Notes: a model not told the origin generated them from the letters alone. A DNA stretch of 64,000 nucleotides from Nothopassalora personata (GCA_033816765.1 CM066290.1:434001-498000); one strand, 5' to 3'; numbered from the stretch's first letter, positions 53,287-62,880 are shown. A program made the numbers and translations.

Positions 53287-54276
53287 ACGAGGGGCACCAT
53301 CCGAGGAGGCCGTCGGAAGTCAGGCGGCCTGACCAGCGAGCCTGTTGACGGGTCTCGTCTTCTCTCGCCAGCGCTGGCAAGTGTGTAGCGCTGCCGCTGC
53401 CACTGCCTCCCCTCTCCTCCCAATTCGTGGCCACGGCACACGCCGCGAGTGTTGAGACCTCTTACGCCACAGCTGCTGTCTCTTGTATTTGTGAATCTGA
53501 GTGTGTTATGATGCCGTACTGTCTGGTGCGCGGTGGGCGTCTGATCGAACGTCTCTGCGCGAGTTGGCGGTTTGGTGGAAAGCGTCAGGATGGATGCTGC
53601 TACAGGAGGCACCAACACCGCGCAGGGCAATCGTGACAGCAAACTGAGTCGGTCGATCGATCGGTCGGGTGGACAAATGTAATGTTGTAACAGCAATCGT
53701 CGAAAATGTTGCGCAGCGGTGGAAGATGGTTCCAAGACCGTCGTGAGCGGTCAAGTGCACAGTCCCGAACGATGTGTGAAAGGAGCCGGTCGTTGAAACG
53801 CGCGGGCGTATTCTATCGACCAGGATCTGGAATCAAGATGAGGCGCGGGAGGGGTTGGTAGTGGTGATGGTGGTGGTGTACACGATGGCGAGAAGCACTG
53901 CACCACGATTGCATATGGTACATACTCGAGGACGACACGACGACCATCAACTTCTCTACGTCTCGAGTGCCGCTAGCCAGTCGCGCTAATGCACAACGGC
54001 CGAGGCGCTATCCTCACGTGTTTTGCGGAGATCGTATGCACGAGCAGAAACATATATCTCGCCACAGAGCGATCACTACAGAATCGCAATCTGCGCTATA
54101 CATGTAGGTATTGTACAGACTGCTGCCATGAAAAACATCAACGATATTTCCAGGTCCAGTCCTTCCAATGCTTCGTTATTCATGCCTCGTAAAATCCAGG
54201 CCTTTTCCCACCCACACGCCCACGCTGTACGCCTTCCATCGACAAATCTGGCGGTCTTCATGCTGTGGACAGACTC
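53287..54276. other. Intergenic, no gene recognised
   Basis: The promoter and 5' UTR of the preceding minus-strand gene and the 3' flank of the glycogen-binding-domain gene. A GGTGATGGTGGTGGTG tract lies near 53862. Confidence 0.45.
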
Positions 54277-56062
54277 TCACAACCCAGCAACGACATCTCC
54301 ATTCTTAGTCTTGATGAGACAGAGGGCGAGAGCTGCTGAGCCAATCGCCATAACGACGCCCAAGCCGATCGCCCTGTGGTATGTTAGCAATCCGAAGGAC
54401 AAGCTTTCAGCACGCAAACACTTACAGCAAACCGAGACCTTTGTTCTCTGACTTCGCGACCGCCTCTTTTGCCTGCTGCGCTTTCTCAACAACGACAGGC
54501 ACACCGTCCTGAATGGCTTGCTGTGCCCGCAGCGCTTTGTCCGTCAACACATTCGGTACACTATCCTGGATGACTTGCTGGGCCTGCTGAGCCTTGTCAA
54601 TCACCACAGGTGCGTGTTTGTCGATTAATTTTTTGGCCTGCCCAAGCTTCTCTTGCACATTCACCTGCTTCATACTCTCGTTGACAGCATCTGCCTGTTC
54701 AATGATACCCAGAGGGCTATCAACCTTGTCTCTCGAATCCTCTGCCTTTGGGGTCATCGGTGGAGTAATCGGAGCAGCAGGTCTGTCCGCCTGCTCATGC
54801 GTGTGCGTCTGAGGTTTGTCACCAGCTCCATCCTTAAGGTCCTCGAGGTCCTCCTCTTCCTCACCCTCGTTGACGGCGGGTAGCTGAGGCGACGCACTGG
54901 CGATCGCAGAATTCGACGGCGAACGCGATGAGCTGCGTTCACTGCTAGAATCACTAGCTCTGCGTACGCGGTCAAGGTGCTCCAAGATGCCCACGTGGTC
55001 GGTGGGAAACTTCTCCAGACTGGGATCATCTGGATCTGCCTCTTCTGGTATTGAGCTGTTGCTACCAGTACTTTCGCCAAGACTGCCTCTCCGCTGTTGG
55101 CCAAGATGCATCGGCGGAATGTGGTGGCGTACATCATGGTCGCCTTTGTTGTCGATGGCCGTACTCTCGTGGCCAAAAAGCGGCGAGTGGCTCTGTTCAA
55201 GCGACGATGGCGCAATAGACTCATGTCGAAGGAGTGGAGCATCTTCTGGCCAATGCTCATTGTAGTCACGAACATGGGCATGAGCTTGCGGGGTTGGTGC
55301 AATCGACTCGTGTCTAAGGAGTGGACCTGCAACATGGTGTTCTGGAACGAGGTGGTCGTGATCGAGATGATCGTGGTGGTCGTAAGCTCCAGGCGTGGTG
55401 TGGTCGCCGTGGAACGCTTCCTGCTTCGTCATCGGCGAGTCGTGGTGCCGGTACTCCTCTTCTGGTTCGGGCTCGCGCTCATCAGCTGCATAGAGTGTGT
55501 GTGACTTGGCCTCCACAACTATTAGGTTGTTCTCATTGCCAGCACCGTCGTCCACCCTGGGCTTGGTGGTGTCACAGATCCACCAGTCTCCTGGGCCGAG
55601 ACGCAACTTGTACTGATACTCTCCCTCCTCTGCGGTGAATGTCTTGAAGAAACTGTATTTGCCATGCTCGTTCTTTGTGTACTCCATTTCTACTGGTTGC
55701 CAGCCGTTTAAGCTCGAGGACACGAACACGGGTGGTTGGAGTCCCGGCGAGGTGAACTCGATGGTCACAGGAATCTTCATGATGATTGAGCCTGGTGTGG
55801 GTACCCGCACAATTGGCCGAGGTCCGACCCAAGAGGGATTGCTATGCGTCGATGGTCGGGTGGGTGCGGCAGGCGTGTCTAGCACCGCATCGATCGAGGG
55901 TGCTGCAGCTGGCGGAGCCTTGCGCTTTGTCGCGGGCATAATGTTAGCTAGGAGACCTGCTTGGTGGTGGTGTTTTTCTTTGGCGTGCTGTCCGGCAGCA
56001 GAGGTGTCCTGCGGAGGGAATGGGACGTTGTGTGGGAAGCTGTTTCGCTTTGGCAGGGACAT
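54277..56062 (-). CDS. Tail-anchored AMPK glycogen-binding (CBM48) domain protein, CRP1/MDG1-like
   Basis: Exons are 56062-54426 and 54373-54277 (intron GTAAGT..CACAG, 52 nt, phase 2); about 577 aa from the start MSLPKRNSFPHNV. A later ATG (MPATKRKAPPAAAPS, 55939) is an alternative start, and the frame is open upstream to 56227. Seen: an E-set/CBM48 domain at about residues 95-185 (VTIEFTSPGLQPPVFVSSSL, NGWQPVEMEY, EEGEYQYKLRLGPGDWWICD), as in yeast Crp1/Mdg1. Then an acidic/His-rich linker with three LLRHESIAP-like motifs, a region of three IDKAQQAQQVIQDSVP-like amphipathic repeats, and, only in exon 2, a hydrophobic C-terminal helix LGVVMAIGSAALALCLI followed by KTKNGDVVAGL. The C-terminal helix implies a membrane tail anchor. 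Its role (signalling or glycogen-linked) cannot be decided from sequence. Confidence 0.8.
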
Positions 56063-56829
56063 AGGAGATATGATGTGTTGCTGATCTGATGTATCGGCTA
56101 GGGTTGCGTGATGTGCAGTATGTGGTTGGATCGCGCTGGCGGGATGGATCGAAGCAAATAGTGGATCGTCTAGCTGTCCATGGCAAGATGCTTGCTTACC
56201 TCTGAGCCTGCAACTCGTTACAAACACGTGTAGTGTGTAGCAGGTGACGCTGGCGTGACTGCTATCCGCGGAAGAAGGCGATGGCGTCGTGGGAGGGGCG
56301 GGGGATGCTGGGTTGCTTATGTCGTTGACTCGTCACCCAGGAAGCAGGAGTGTAATGATGAGCAGAGGAAGGAGGAGCACGTCCGCCTACACTTGACATG
56401 CACGCGAGCTGATGCGTTGTGGTGGTCTCCTATGCGTGTCCCAGCTGGAACTGTGGAGAGCAATACAACACAACTTGGAGAGCAATACCGGGGTGTAATG
56501 CAGCTGCCCAGTGTCTCTACCGAAGCATGTTTGTTGGGATGCATTCTCACCCACCGAGCTCACCGGAATCCTTGTGGTCGTCGCAGCGGACCGAGTGCAT
56601 CAACACGGTCTCTTTGCACGGAGTCTGCGCCACGTCTGAGGGGCAGAGACATCTTGGCGCGATTTGATTTGGTCGCTGGCGGCTGACAGGCGCGACAGGT
56701 TCTGGAGAGATACAGTATGATGCAGCGTTGCGTAGAAAGAACCTCGAAGCTGGGAACAGGAATGGTCTGTGGTGCAACGGCTCTGACCGCACGGTGCGGT
56801 CAGAGCCGTTGCCAAGATATCCAGGTCCA
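56063..56829. other. Intergenic up to AT-rich block
   Basis: This is the 5' region of the CBM48 gene, including a possible 5'-UTR intron donor GAGGTAAGC near 56205. It ends at a 39-bp palindrome and then an abrupt change to AT-rich sequence. Confidence 0.45.
56774..56812. repeat. Perfect 19-bp-arm palindrome at composition boundary
   Basis: GCAACGGCTCTGACCGCAC (56774-56792) and GTGCGGTCAGAGCCGTTGC (56794-56812) are exact reverse complements around a single G. It lies about 20 bp before the AT-rich block begins. Confidence 0.95.
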
Positions 56830-57899
56830 GGCAGCGTTAGGAGTAGTAAGAGTAAGTAGTAAATAGTAACAGTGTAGTAATTACTCTTACTATAAATAGT
56901 AAGAGTGATAGTAATAGTAATAGAATAGTAAGGGTAATAGTAAATAGTAATTACTATATAGTAAGTAGTATTACTACTACTAGTATAATAGGTACTTAAG
57001 TAAGCTATTAAATTACGCTACTTAGAGTAGACTCTGTAAGATAGCTATAGTAGGATATAGAAACAAAATATAGAAGTAAGTTTTAATACTCTATATATTT
57101 TATTAACTAAAGTGTCTATCCTATATTTAAATACTAAGTTTATAGCTTTACGCAATAATCTAATATTAAGCTTTTAGTATAAACGTATTATTTATTAAAT
57201 TTATATCTTTTAATAAAGTGTATTACTATATACTATATCTCTTCTCTCTATACTATAAACACTCTTTATTTTTTATATTATATATTATTAAAGTTCTATC
57301 TTTATATTATAATTAATAGCCGAGATATTAATTTTACTAGATAGAGATTTAGATGTATTTATAAGGGTAGCCTATAGCTAACCCTTATATATAATACGCG
57401 GCTATATCTAGCTTAGTAAGCCGTACGTAACACGTATACGTTGTTACGGAATAATTCCTATAGACCCTAGAATTATAACGATAGGACGAACACGTAACTT
57501 ATCCTACCTAAGCGCTTAGACTTAGAGTAATTAGACTGCTTATACTTAGACTAATTAGACTGCTTATGCTTAGAATAATTAGACTAATTACCGAGATCTA
57601 CGAATCTTCTTTATATTTAAGAACGCTAAGAACCCCTTATAGTTTCAAAGCGTTTAACTTACTGTTTAATATTACTATTTAGAATATACTATAACCTAAC
57701 CTCTGCCTTACTACTGCTTAATCTTTATAAGACAAGATAGCTACTACTTTATTACTCTCCCTTAACTTCCTATTGGCCCGAGAACAAACCCGATTAAGCT
57801 TGTCTTCTTAACTTGTAATATTATTAGGTTATACTAAACCTAATAGCTTTAAACGCCCTCTACGATAGGAGACCGATAGAGTAAACGGGGAACACCCGC
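56830..57899. repeat. AT-rich, RIP-like repeat block
   Basis: A sharp fall in G+C, with TAGTAA-type runs at 56840-56990 and long stretches of TATA/TTAA sequence. A roughly 25-bp tandem motif around ACTTAGA.TAATTAGACTGC repeats about three times near 57515-57590. No open frames survive. This pattern fits an old transposon altered by repeat-induced point mutation (known from ascomycetes). The original element is not recognisable here, but the gag relic just downstream suggests an LTR retrotransposon. Confidence 0.7.
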
Positions 57900-58261
57900 C
57901 CCTAGGAAAGTAAGTAGAGCCCGACGACCTTAGACCGCGAACGATGCTATTAATGCCTTAGCTACTTATATAGGTAACGATACCCTTAAGGCTAGTAAGC
58001 TAGAATACTACTATAGCGACCGAGACAAGTTCGACACTTAGGTCTCTTAGATAGATATATACTTCTTGTTTAACTCTATAGCTAAGAACCTTAAGCCTAT
58101 CTTCGCTACTACCTTCTTAAGAGGACGAGCATAGTATTAGGTTAAACCCTTCCTAAGGACCTACTTAGATAGTAACGGTACCGACAACGCTAACGGAATC
58201 TTTACGTCTTATAACTACCTTAAGAATGCTATAAAGAGCGTCTTTAGGATCTCTAACGAGG
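57900..58261 (+). pseudogene. RIP-like mutated Ty3/gypsy gag fragment
   Basis: One plus-strand frame reads NALATYIGNDTLKASKLEYY, then DRDKFDT, stop, VS, stop, IDIYFLFNSIAKNLKPIFAT, TFLRGRA, stop, Y, stop, VKPFLRTYLD and ends YNYLKNAIKSVFRISNE. The layout matches the capsid part of a gypsy Gag. All four internal stops are TAG, at places where Trp (TGG) would be expected, the change produced by C-to-T mutation of CpA on the opposite strand. The LTR of the younger element starts immediately after, so that element appears to have inserted into this relic. Confidence 0.7.
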
Positions 58262-58670
58262 TGTTATTGTCTCGTTCCAGGGCTAGTCTCAAAAGAGAGA
58301 TAAGTCAAGTCACGTGGCGGTATTATTCTTTGGAGAGGCTGAAGCAAGCTGAGCGAAGATGAATGATAGGAATAAGAGTTGTATTCCAATCAGTGAGATA
58401 GTAACATGAGTTGAACGCATCAGAACCATAAGGGTTTCTAGCGTTCCTAAATACAAAGGAGATAGAGCGTTTGCTCTCCGTGCTCTCCATGCTCTCCATG
58501 CTCTCTCGAGATCACCGAGATCAACGAGATCAAGGAGATCACTTCAGTTGCTCTCTCGGTTCCTTGGTTTTATTCCTGCGGGTGAGAGAGCACTTCTCGG
58601 GCGGAAGCGCCCACCAATTGTGGAGGTCTGATTGGTTAGCTTCCTTCAGCCCCAGATCAGAACCGTAACA
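58262..58670 (-). repeat. LTR of chromovirus retrotransposon (3' LTR of the minus-strand element)
   Basis: 409 bp with ends TGTTA...TAACA, the inverted TG..CA form of LTRs. On the minus strand the polypurine tract immediately precedes it, and pol lies upstream in that orientation, so this is the 3' LTR. Inside are short direct repeats, three or four of GCTCTCCRT (about 58470-58503) and four of a GAGATCAMC-like unit (about 58506-58540), which could be promoter or enhancer modules. The 5' LTR lies beyond the window. Confidence 0.85.
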
Positions 58671-58683
58671 CCATCCCCCTTTT
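58671..58683 (-). other. Polypurine tract
   Basis: Read on the minus strand, AAAAGGGGGATGG directly abuts the TGTTACGG start of the LTR. This is the expected plus-strand-synthesis primer site for the retrotransposon. Confidence 0.8.
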
Positions 58684-58746
58684 AGCCTAGCTCTGTCCCA
58701 GAGCTTCATAAGTCATGTTTGTACTTCCTTTTCGTGTCTCGCAACG

Positions 58747-59310
58747 ATGTCTTTTTCCTCCCAATCCAAATCTACCGCTCGCCGCAAGAAGAAAGCCCAG
58801 CAGATCTTTCGTAACGGCGATACCGCGATGCGTCCGTGTGATTCTTGTCAAAAGGAGGGCCGTGTGTGCAAGGTGCACATCTCATCTGGTCGCTGTTCCG
58901 AGTGCTGGCAGCGGAATCTGAAGAGTTGCAATGCGAGGGTAACCGAGGGCGAGTGGAAGCGCTTATCGCTTCAGCGGAAGAAATTGTTGCAGGAACTGGA
59001 TGCCGCGAAGAGGATTCTTGGTGAAAGGCAGGATGCCTTAATGGAAGCGCATGCAAAGGAAATGCGCCTTCGTAAGCAATTGGATGCGGTTGATCAGAAG
59101 GTTGCGGAGGGTCGTTCGTTGGAAGATCGGTTGTTGCTAGACGAGGATCCAGGGGCGCAGGAGTACGCTGTAGCAGACGCGGATCCTAGTGCTCCCAATC
59201 TGTCCTTGTCTCCTTGGACCTGGAGTGCTGTCGAAGGTCTTCCGGACGACTTCTGGCTTTCTCCTTCTGGCGAGACGGTGCCGTCGGTGGCTCAGCCGTC
59301 TCCTTCGTAA
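58747..59310 (+). CDS. Antisense zinc-cluster/coiled-coil protein carried by the retrotransposon
   Basis: 187 aa, intact, on the strand opposite to gag-pol and lying between the end of pol and the 3' LTR. A basic N terminus (STARRKKKAQQ) precedes six cysteines at residues 31, 34, 41, 50, 53 and 61, spaced CX2CX6CX8CX2CX7C, which fits the fungal Zn2Cys6 binuclear cluster. A heptad-rich helix follows (LQRKKLLQELDAAKRILGER, roughly residues 72-120), then an acidic/Ser-Pro tail. The layout (basic region, zinc cluster, coiled coil) is that of a dimeric DNA-binding regulator; function is inferred. I believe similar small ORFs occur in other Dothideomycete gypsy elements, but cannot verify it here. 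Its ATG lies 77 bp past the LTR, so antisense transcription from the LTR could drive it. Confidence 0.75.
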   Translation: MSFSSQSKSTARRKKKAQQIFRNGDTAMRPCDSCQKEGRVCKVHISSGRCSECWQRNLKSCNARVTEGEWKRLSLQRKKLLQELDAAKRILGERQDALMEAHAKEMRLRKQLDAVDQKVAEGRSLEDRLLLDEDPGAQEYAVADADPSAPNLSLSPWTWSAVEGLPDDFWLSPSGETVPSVAQPSPS

Positions 59311-59350
59311 GGGTATTTATTTGTAAGTTGTGTCCCTGTTCTTATCAATC

Positions 59351-59422
59351 GGCTGGGTAGCTCAGTGGTAGAGCGCAAGCTGTCTACACTCTTGAGGTCG
59401 TGTTCGATTCCTACTCCAGTCG
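59351..59422 (+). tRNA. tRNA-like sequence (degenerate, anticodon not assigned)
   Basis: 72 nt with 7-bp acceptor pairing GGCTGGG/TCCAGTC (one G-T at the end), T8-A9, a perfect D stem GCTC/GAGC with loop AGTGGTA, and a consensus TTCGATTC T-loop. The polymerase III boxes are good: A (TAGCTCAGTGG) and B (GTTCGATTC). However, the anticodon stem pairs only as CAAG/CTTG around an 11-nt loop, and the T stem has several mismatches. It is therefore more likely a tRNA-derived element (SINE head or captured tRNA fragment) than a working tRNA. It sits inside the retrotransposon between the antisense ORF and the pol stop. Confidence 0.45.
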
Positions 59423-59448
59423 TCCGTTTGCTCAAAAGTTACCATGTC

Positions 59449-62400
59449 TTATGGTGTGGTTACTTCTGAGCAAGCGCCGTTTTGATACTCCCGAATCTTC
59501 TGCTGACAGTTTCGTAGGTTTTCTTTTGGTTCCCAGGTATTTTCTGATTCGTCGTATCCCTTCCATTTGATAAGGTATCGCTGACCCTTTTTATCTAGGA
59601 TTTTTTCGACTTCAAATTCGTTTTCTGCTTCCGGCTCGAAATGGAAGCTCTCTTGGCAAGGTGTTCTGGCGTCTGCGGGTTCCAGCTTAGAGATATGGAA
59701 GACTGGGTGGATTTTTGCGTCAGGTGGTAGTCGTAGTCGATAGTTAACTGGTCCTACGACTTTGTCGATTAAAAATGGTCCGACTTTAACGTGATCTAGT
59801 TTCTTGGTCTGTCTTCTTGTTCTCAAATTTTTTGTAAGGAGATAGACCTTATCCCCCTTTTTTAGCAGAGGTGCCATTTTTCTCGTGTCCTGCCGTTGTT
59901 GAGACAGTTTTCGTTGTGCATCTTCGATCGCCTTGCGTGTTTCTTTGTGCACTTCCTTAAGAGTATCCGTCGTCACGATTGCTCTCTCGGCCTGTGGATG
60001 GGATCCAGGTATTCCGAATAGGTTAGGATCTTTACCAAAGTTCGCATAAAATGGCGTCGTTGAAGTTGTCTCCGATTTGTGGTTGTTTAGTGCAATCTGC
60101 GCTATTGGCAGTAATGAAACCCAGTTGTCTTGTGCATAGTTGATGTAGTGTCGTAGGTATTGTTCTAGCGTTTGATTCATCCTTTCGGTTTGTCCGTCTG
60201 TCTCCGGATGATATGCTGTTGACAGCTTGTGTTTGATTCCGATCGTTCCCATAAGCGTCTTCCAGTAGTTTGATGTGAATAGCTTGTCTCTGTCCGTTAT
60301 AAACGCTTGAGGGAATCCGTGGTATCGGATAAGTCTATCCAGTACGAGGTATCCGAGCTGCTCTGCATTGTACGTTTCTGATGCAGGAATGAAGTGTGCG
60401 TATTTCGTAAGTCTATCAACCATGACTAGTATCGTGTCGTATGGTTGTTTCGTAACTTGATCTCTTGACGGTGGGAGTTTCGTAATAAAGTCCATTGTGA
60501 CTTCGTCCCATGGTTTCGTCGGTGGTGTCCTGAACTGTAGGTGACCGTATTTTGCATGTCTCGCAGCCTTGTTTCGTTGGCAGTGTACGCATTGTTTAAT
60601 GTAGCGTGACACCTTAAGTCTCATCTGTGGAAAGGAGAAACTGCGCTGTATTAGGTCCATAGTTTTTGAAGTTCCAGGGTGTCCATAAGTTGGTCCGTCG
60701 TGATGTTGTCGTATGCATTCTTCTTCTCGATCCTTAGGTACTTGGTATTTTCCTTGCGATATAGGGAATTGTTCGTTCCTGTCGCCTAATATCCGTACGA
60801 TGTTGTTGAATTCTCTTGTGTTGGCACTAAGACTTCCGTCGGGGTTTGTCTTTAATATCTTATGTTGCACTGGTTCTTTTCCTTCCATGTAGTCGCTTCT
60901 TCGGCTCAGCGCGTCGGCGCGGCCATTCTCTCGTCCTGGAGTATATTTAATTTCGAACTTATACTGTCCCAGCAGCTCCGACCAGCGGGCTTGCCTTCGA
61001 GTAAGTTCTTTCGTCGTCGTAAAGTACGTAAGATTCTTGTGGTCAGAAAGAATCGTTAACTTCGGTGGGCCCTCGACATATACTCTCCAATGTTGCATGG
61101 CAGCAACAATGGCTAGAAGCTCTTTGTCATGGATGTCGTAGTTCTGTTCCGCTGTGGTCATTTTCCGGGAGTAATAGGCTATTGGGTGTCTCTGCCCATC
61201 GTGTGTCTGCGTTAGACACGCGCCTATTGCCATATCAGACGCATCGGTCTCGATGTGGACTTCCTTGCTACCATCGAATAATCGAAGCGTAGGGGCTGAA
61301 GCGCATTGTTCCTTGAGTTTCTTGAATGCTTCAATCTGTTCTTTTCCCCATTTCCAAGTGACGTCCTTTCTTGTAAGCATCGTCATTGGTGCTGCTGTCT
61401 TTGAGTAGTCCTTAATGAATTTCCGGTTGTAGTTCGCTAGTCCAAGGAATGATTGTACGTCCTTGACTGTTTTCGGTTCTGGCCATTCTCTGATTGACTG
61501 TGTCTTTGCAGGGTCGATCGTTATCCCTGTAGTGCTGATAATGAAGCCTAAGAATTTGACTTCTTTCTTATGGAATTCGCATTTCTCGGGTGCCGTCTTG
61601 AATCCTGATTGCGTGAGTCGTTCGAAGACGTCCTGGACTTGTTTTATGTGTTCCTGTAGGGATCCTTTTGTGTAGACCAGTATGTCGTCCATGTAGGCGA
61701 TAACGCATACGTCGAGTAGGTCTCTAAGTGTTTCGTTAACAAGGTCCTGGCAGGATGCGGGTGCATTGGTTAATCCCATTGGCATAACTAAGAATTCGTA
61801 GAGTCCGTATCTTGTTCTGAAAGCGGTTTTCCATTCTTCTCCTTCTGCCATCCGTATAGCGTAGAAGGCATCTCGTAGGTCAATCTTCGTGTACCAGTCC
61901 GATCCGGTTAATCTGTCTTGTGCTTCTTCGATGTTGGGTAGCGGGTATCGGTTCTTGATCGTGATCTCGTTTAACTTCCTGTAGTCTTGTACGAGTCGTA
62001 ACTTCCCGTTTGCTTTTGGAACGAACATGCATGGAGTTCCTGCACTTGAGGTGGATATTCTTATCCATCCTTTGGCTAGCTTCTCCTTCAGCCATTCTCG
62101 TAGGGTCTGTAGCTCTTTCTCAGACATTTGATATAGGGGTCCCCATGGAGGCTCTTTCCCTGGCTGAATGTTGATCTTGTGATCCCATGGGCGGTGCTTA
62201 GGTAAGGCGGTTTTGCCTCTTTCCTCTTCAAAGAGTCGCGACCACTTGCGATACTCCTTGGGAATACTCAACTCTGAGATGTTAGTATTCTTCGATGGTG
62301 CGTTACTTCCATCACTTCCAGTGACTTCGTGACCCGGCGGCCCCACGCCAGTGTCTGTCCCGGTCGAAGGTGGTTCTTCTGTCCTTCTATTCGGCGCAAG

Positions 62401-62880
62401 CTGTATCTCGTTTAGCTGTTTCCTTGCCTCATCTGCCAGTGAACGCTGCCACTGCGCAGGCTGAATGTCGACAACGCAATCGCATTCCCTAAATGTGAGT
62501 ACTCCTCTTCTCCAGTCGATTACTGGATTGTGCTTTCTCAACCAAGGCATACCTAATACTATGTCATGACTGGCCATATCAGTGACATCCAAGGTAATAT
62601 TCTCGTGGTGCTGTTGGATAGCCAGTGGCAATGGTATCGTCTCCCATTCCACGCTAGGTAACGATGATCCGTTTACCGCGATCAACTCGTAACCCCATTT
62701 CTTCTTCAGGGTAGCTAACCCGTTTCTTCTTGTGAAAGACTCGGAGATAAAATTCCCCGCTGCTCCTGAGTCGATCATGACACTGGTTTTGTGTCCGTTG
62801 ACGATTGCTTGTGTCTGGAAAACTGTGTTTGATGTCGATGCGTGAGCCTGAGTGTTGCATAACTCCCTCCGGTCGCTCAT
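59449..62880 (-). CDS. Ty3/gypsy chromovirus Pol polyprotein
   Basis: 1,143 aa, no internal stops. Seen in order: an aspartic protease (VMIDSGAAGNFIS, Asp37), reverse transcriptase with LRLVQDYRKLNEITIKNRYP and the catalytic YMDD at residues 396-399, RNase H (HIETDASDMAIGACL, YDIHDKELLAI), the integrase zinc domain (H..H..C..C, with GHPGTSKTMDLIQ and CVHCQRNKA), the DDE core (VMVDRLTKYAHFIP, FITDRDKLFTS, STAYHPETDGQTERMNQ), and a C-terminal chromodomain (EVEKILDKKGQRYLIKWKGY then DESENTWEPKENL). The chromodomain marks a chromovirus and directs integration to particular chromatin. The ORF starts with an ATG overlapping the gag stop. The intact frame beside RIP-like DNA implies a recent insertion. 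Confidence 0.95.
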   Translation of the reverse strand: MSDRRELCNTQAHASTSNTVFQTQAIVNGHKTSVMIDSGAAGNFISESFTRRNGLATLKKKWGYELIAVNGSSLPSVEWETIPLPLAIQQHHENITLDVTDMASHDIVLGMPWLRKHNPVIDWRRGVLTFRECDCVVDIQPAQWQRSLADEARKQLNEIQLAPNRRTEEPPSTGTDTGVGPPGHEVTGSDGSNAPSKNTNISELSIPKEYRKWSRLFEEERGKTALPKHRPWDHKINIQPGKEPPWGPLYQMSEKELQTLREWLKEKLAKGWIRISTSSAGTPCMFVPKANGKLRLVQDYRKLNEITIKNRYPLPNIEEAQDRLTGSDWYTKIDLRDAFYAIRMAEGEEWKTAFRTRYGLYEFLVMPMGLTNAPASCQDLVNETLRDLLDVCVIAYMDDILVYTKGSLQEHIKQVQDVFERLTQSGFKTAPEKCEFHKKEVKFLGFIISTTGITIDPAKTQSIREWPEPKTVKDVQSFLGLANYNRKFIKDYSKTAAPMTMLTRKDVTWKWGKEQIEAFKKLKEQCASAPTLRLFDGSKEVHIETDASDMAIGACLTQTHDGQRHPIAYYSRKMTTAEQNYDIHDKELLAIVAAMQHWRVYVEGPPKLTILSDHKNLTYFTTTKELTRRQARWSELLGQYKFEIKYTPGRENGRADALSRRSDYMEGKEPVQHKILKTNPDGSLSANTREFNNIVRILGDRNEQFPISQGKYQVPKDREEECIRQHHDGPTYGHPGTSKTMDLIQRSFSFPQMRLKVSRYIKQCVHCQRNKAARHAKYGHLQFRTPPTKPWDEVTMDFITKLPPSRDQVTKQPYDTILVMVDRLTKYAHFIPASETYNAEQLGYLVLDRLIRYHGFPQAFITDRDKLFTSNYWKTLMGTIGIKHKLSTAYHPETDGQTERMNQTLEQYLRHYINYAQDNWVSLLPIAQIALNNHKSETTSTTPFYANFGKDPNLFGIPGSHPQAERAIVTTDTLKEVHKETRKAIEDAQRKLSQQRQDTRKMAPLLKKGDKVYLLTKNLRTRRQTKKLDHVKVGPFLIDKVVGPVNYRLRLPPDAKIHPVFHISKLEPADARTPCQESFHFEPEAENEFEVEKILDKKGQRYLIKWKGYDESENTWEPKENLRNCQQKIREYQNGACSEVTTP

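Noticed and set aside
59351..59422. A functional aspartate or suppressor tRNA gene
   Set aside because: GTC or CTA can be read in the anticodon loop, but the anticodon stem and T stem do not pair properly.
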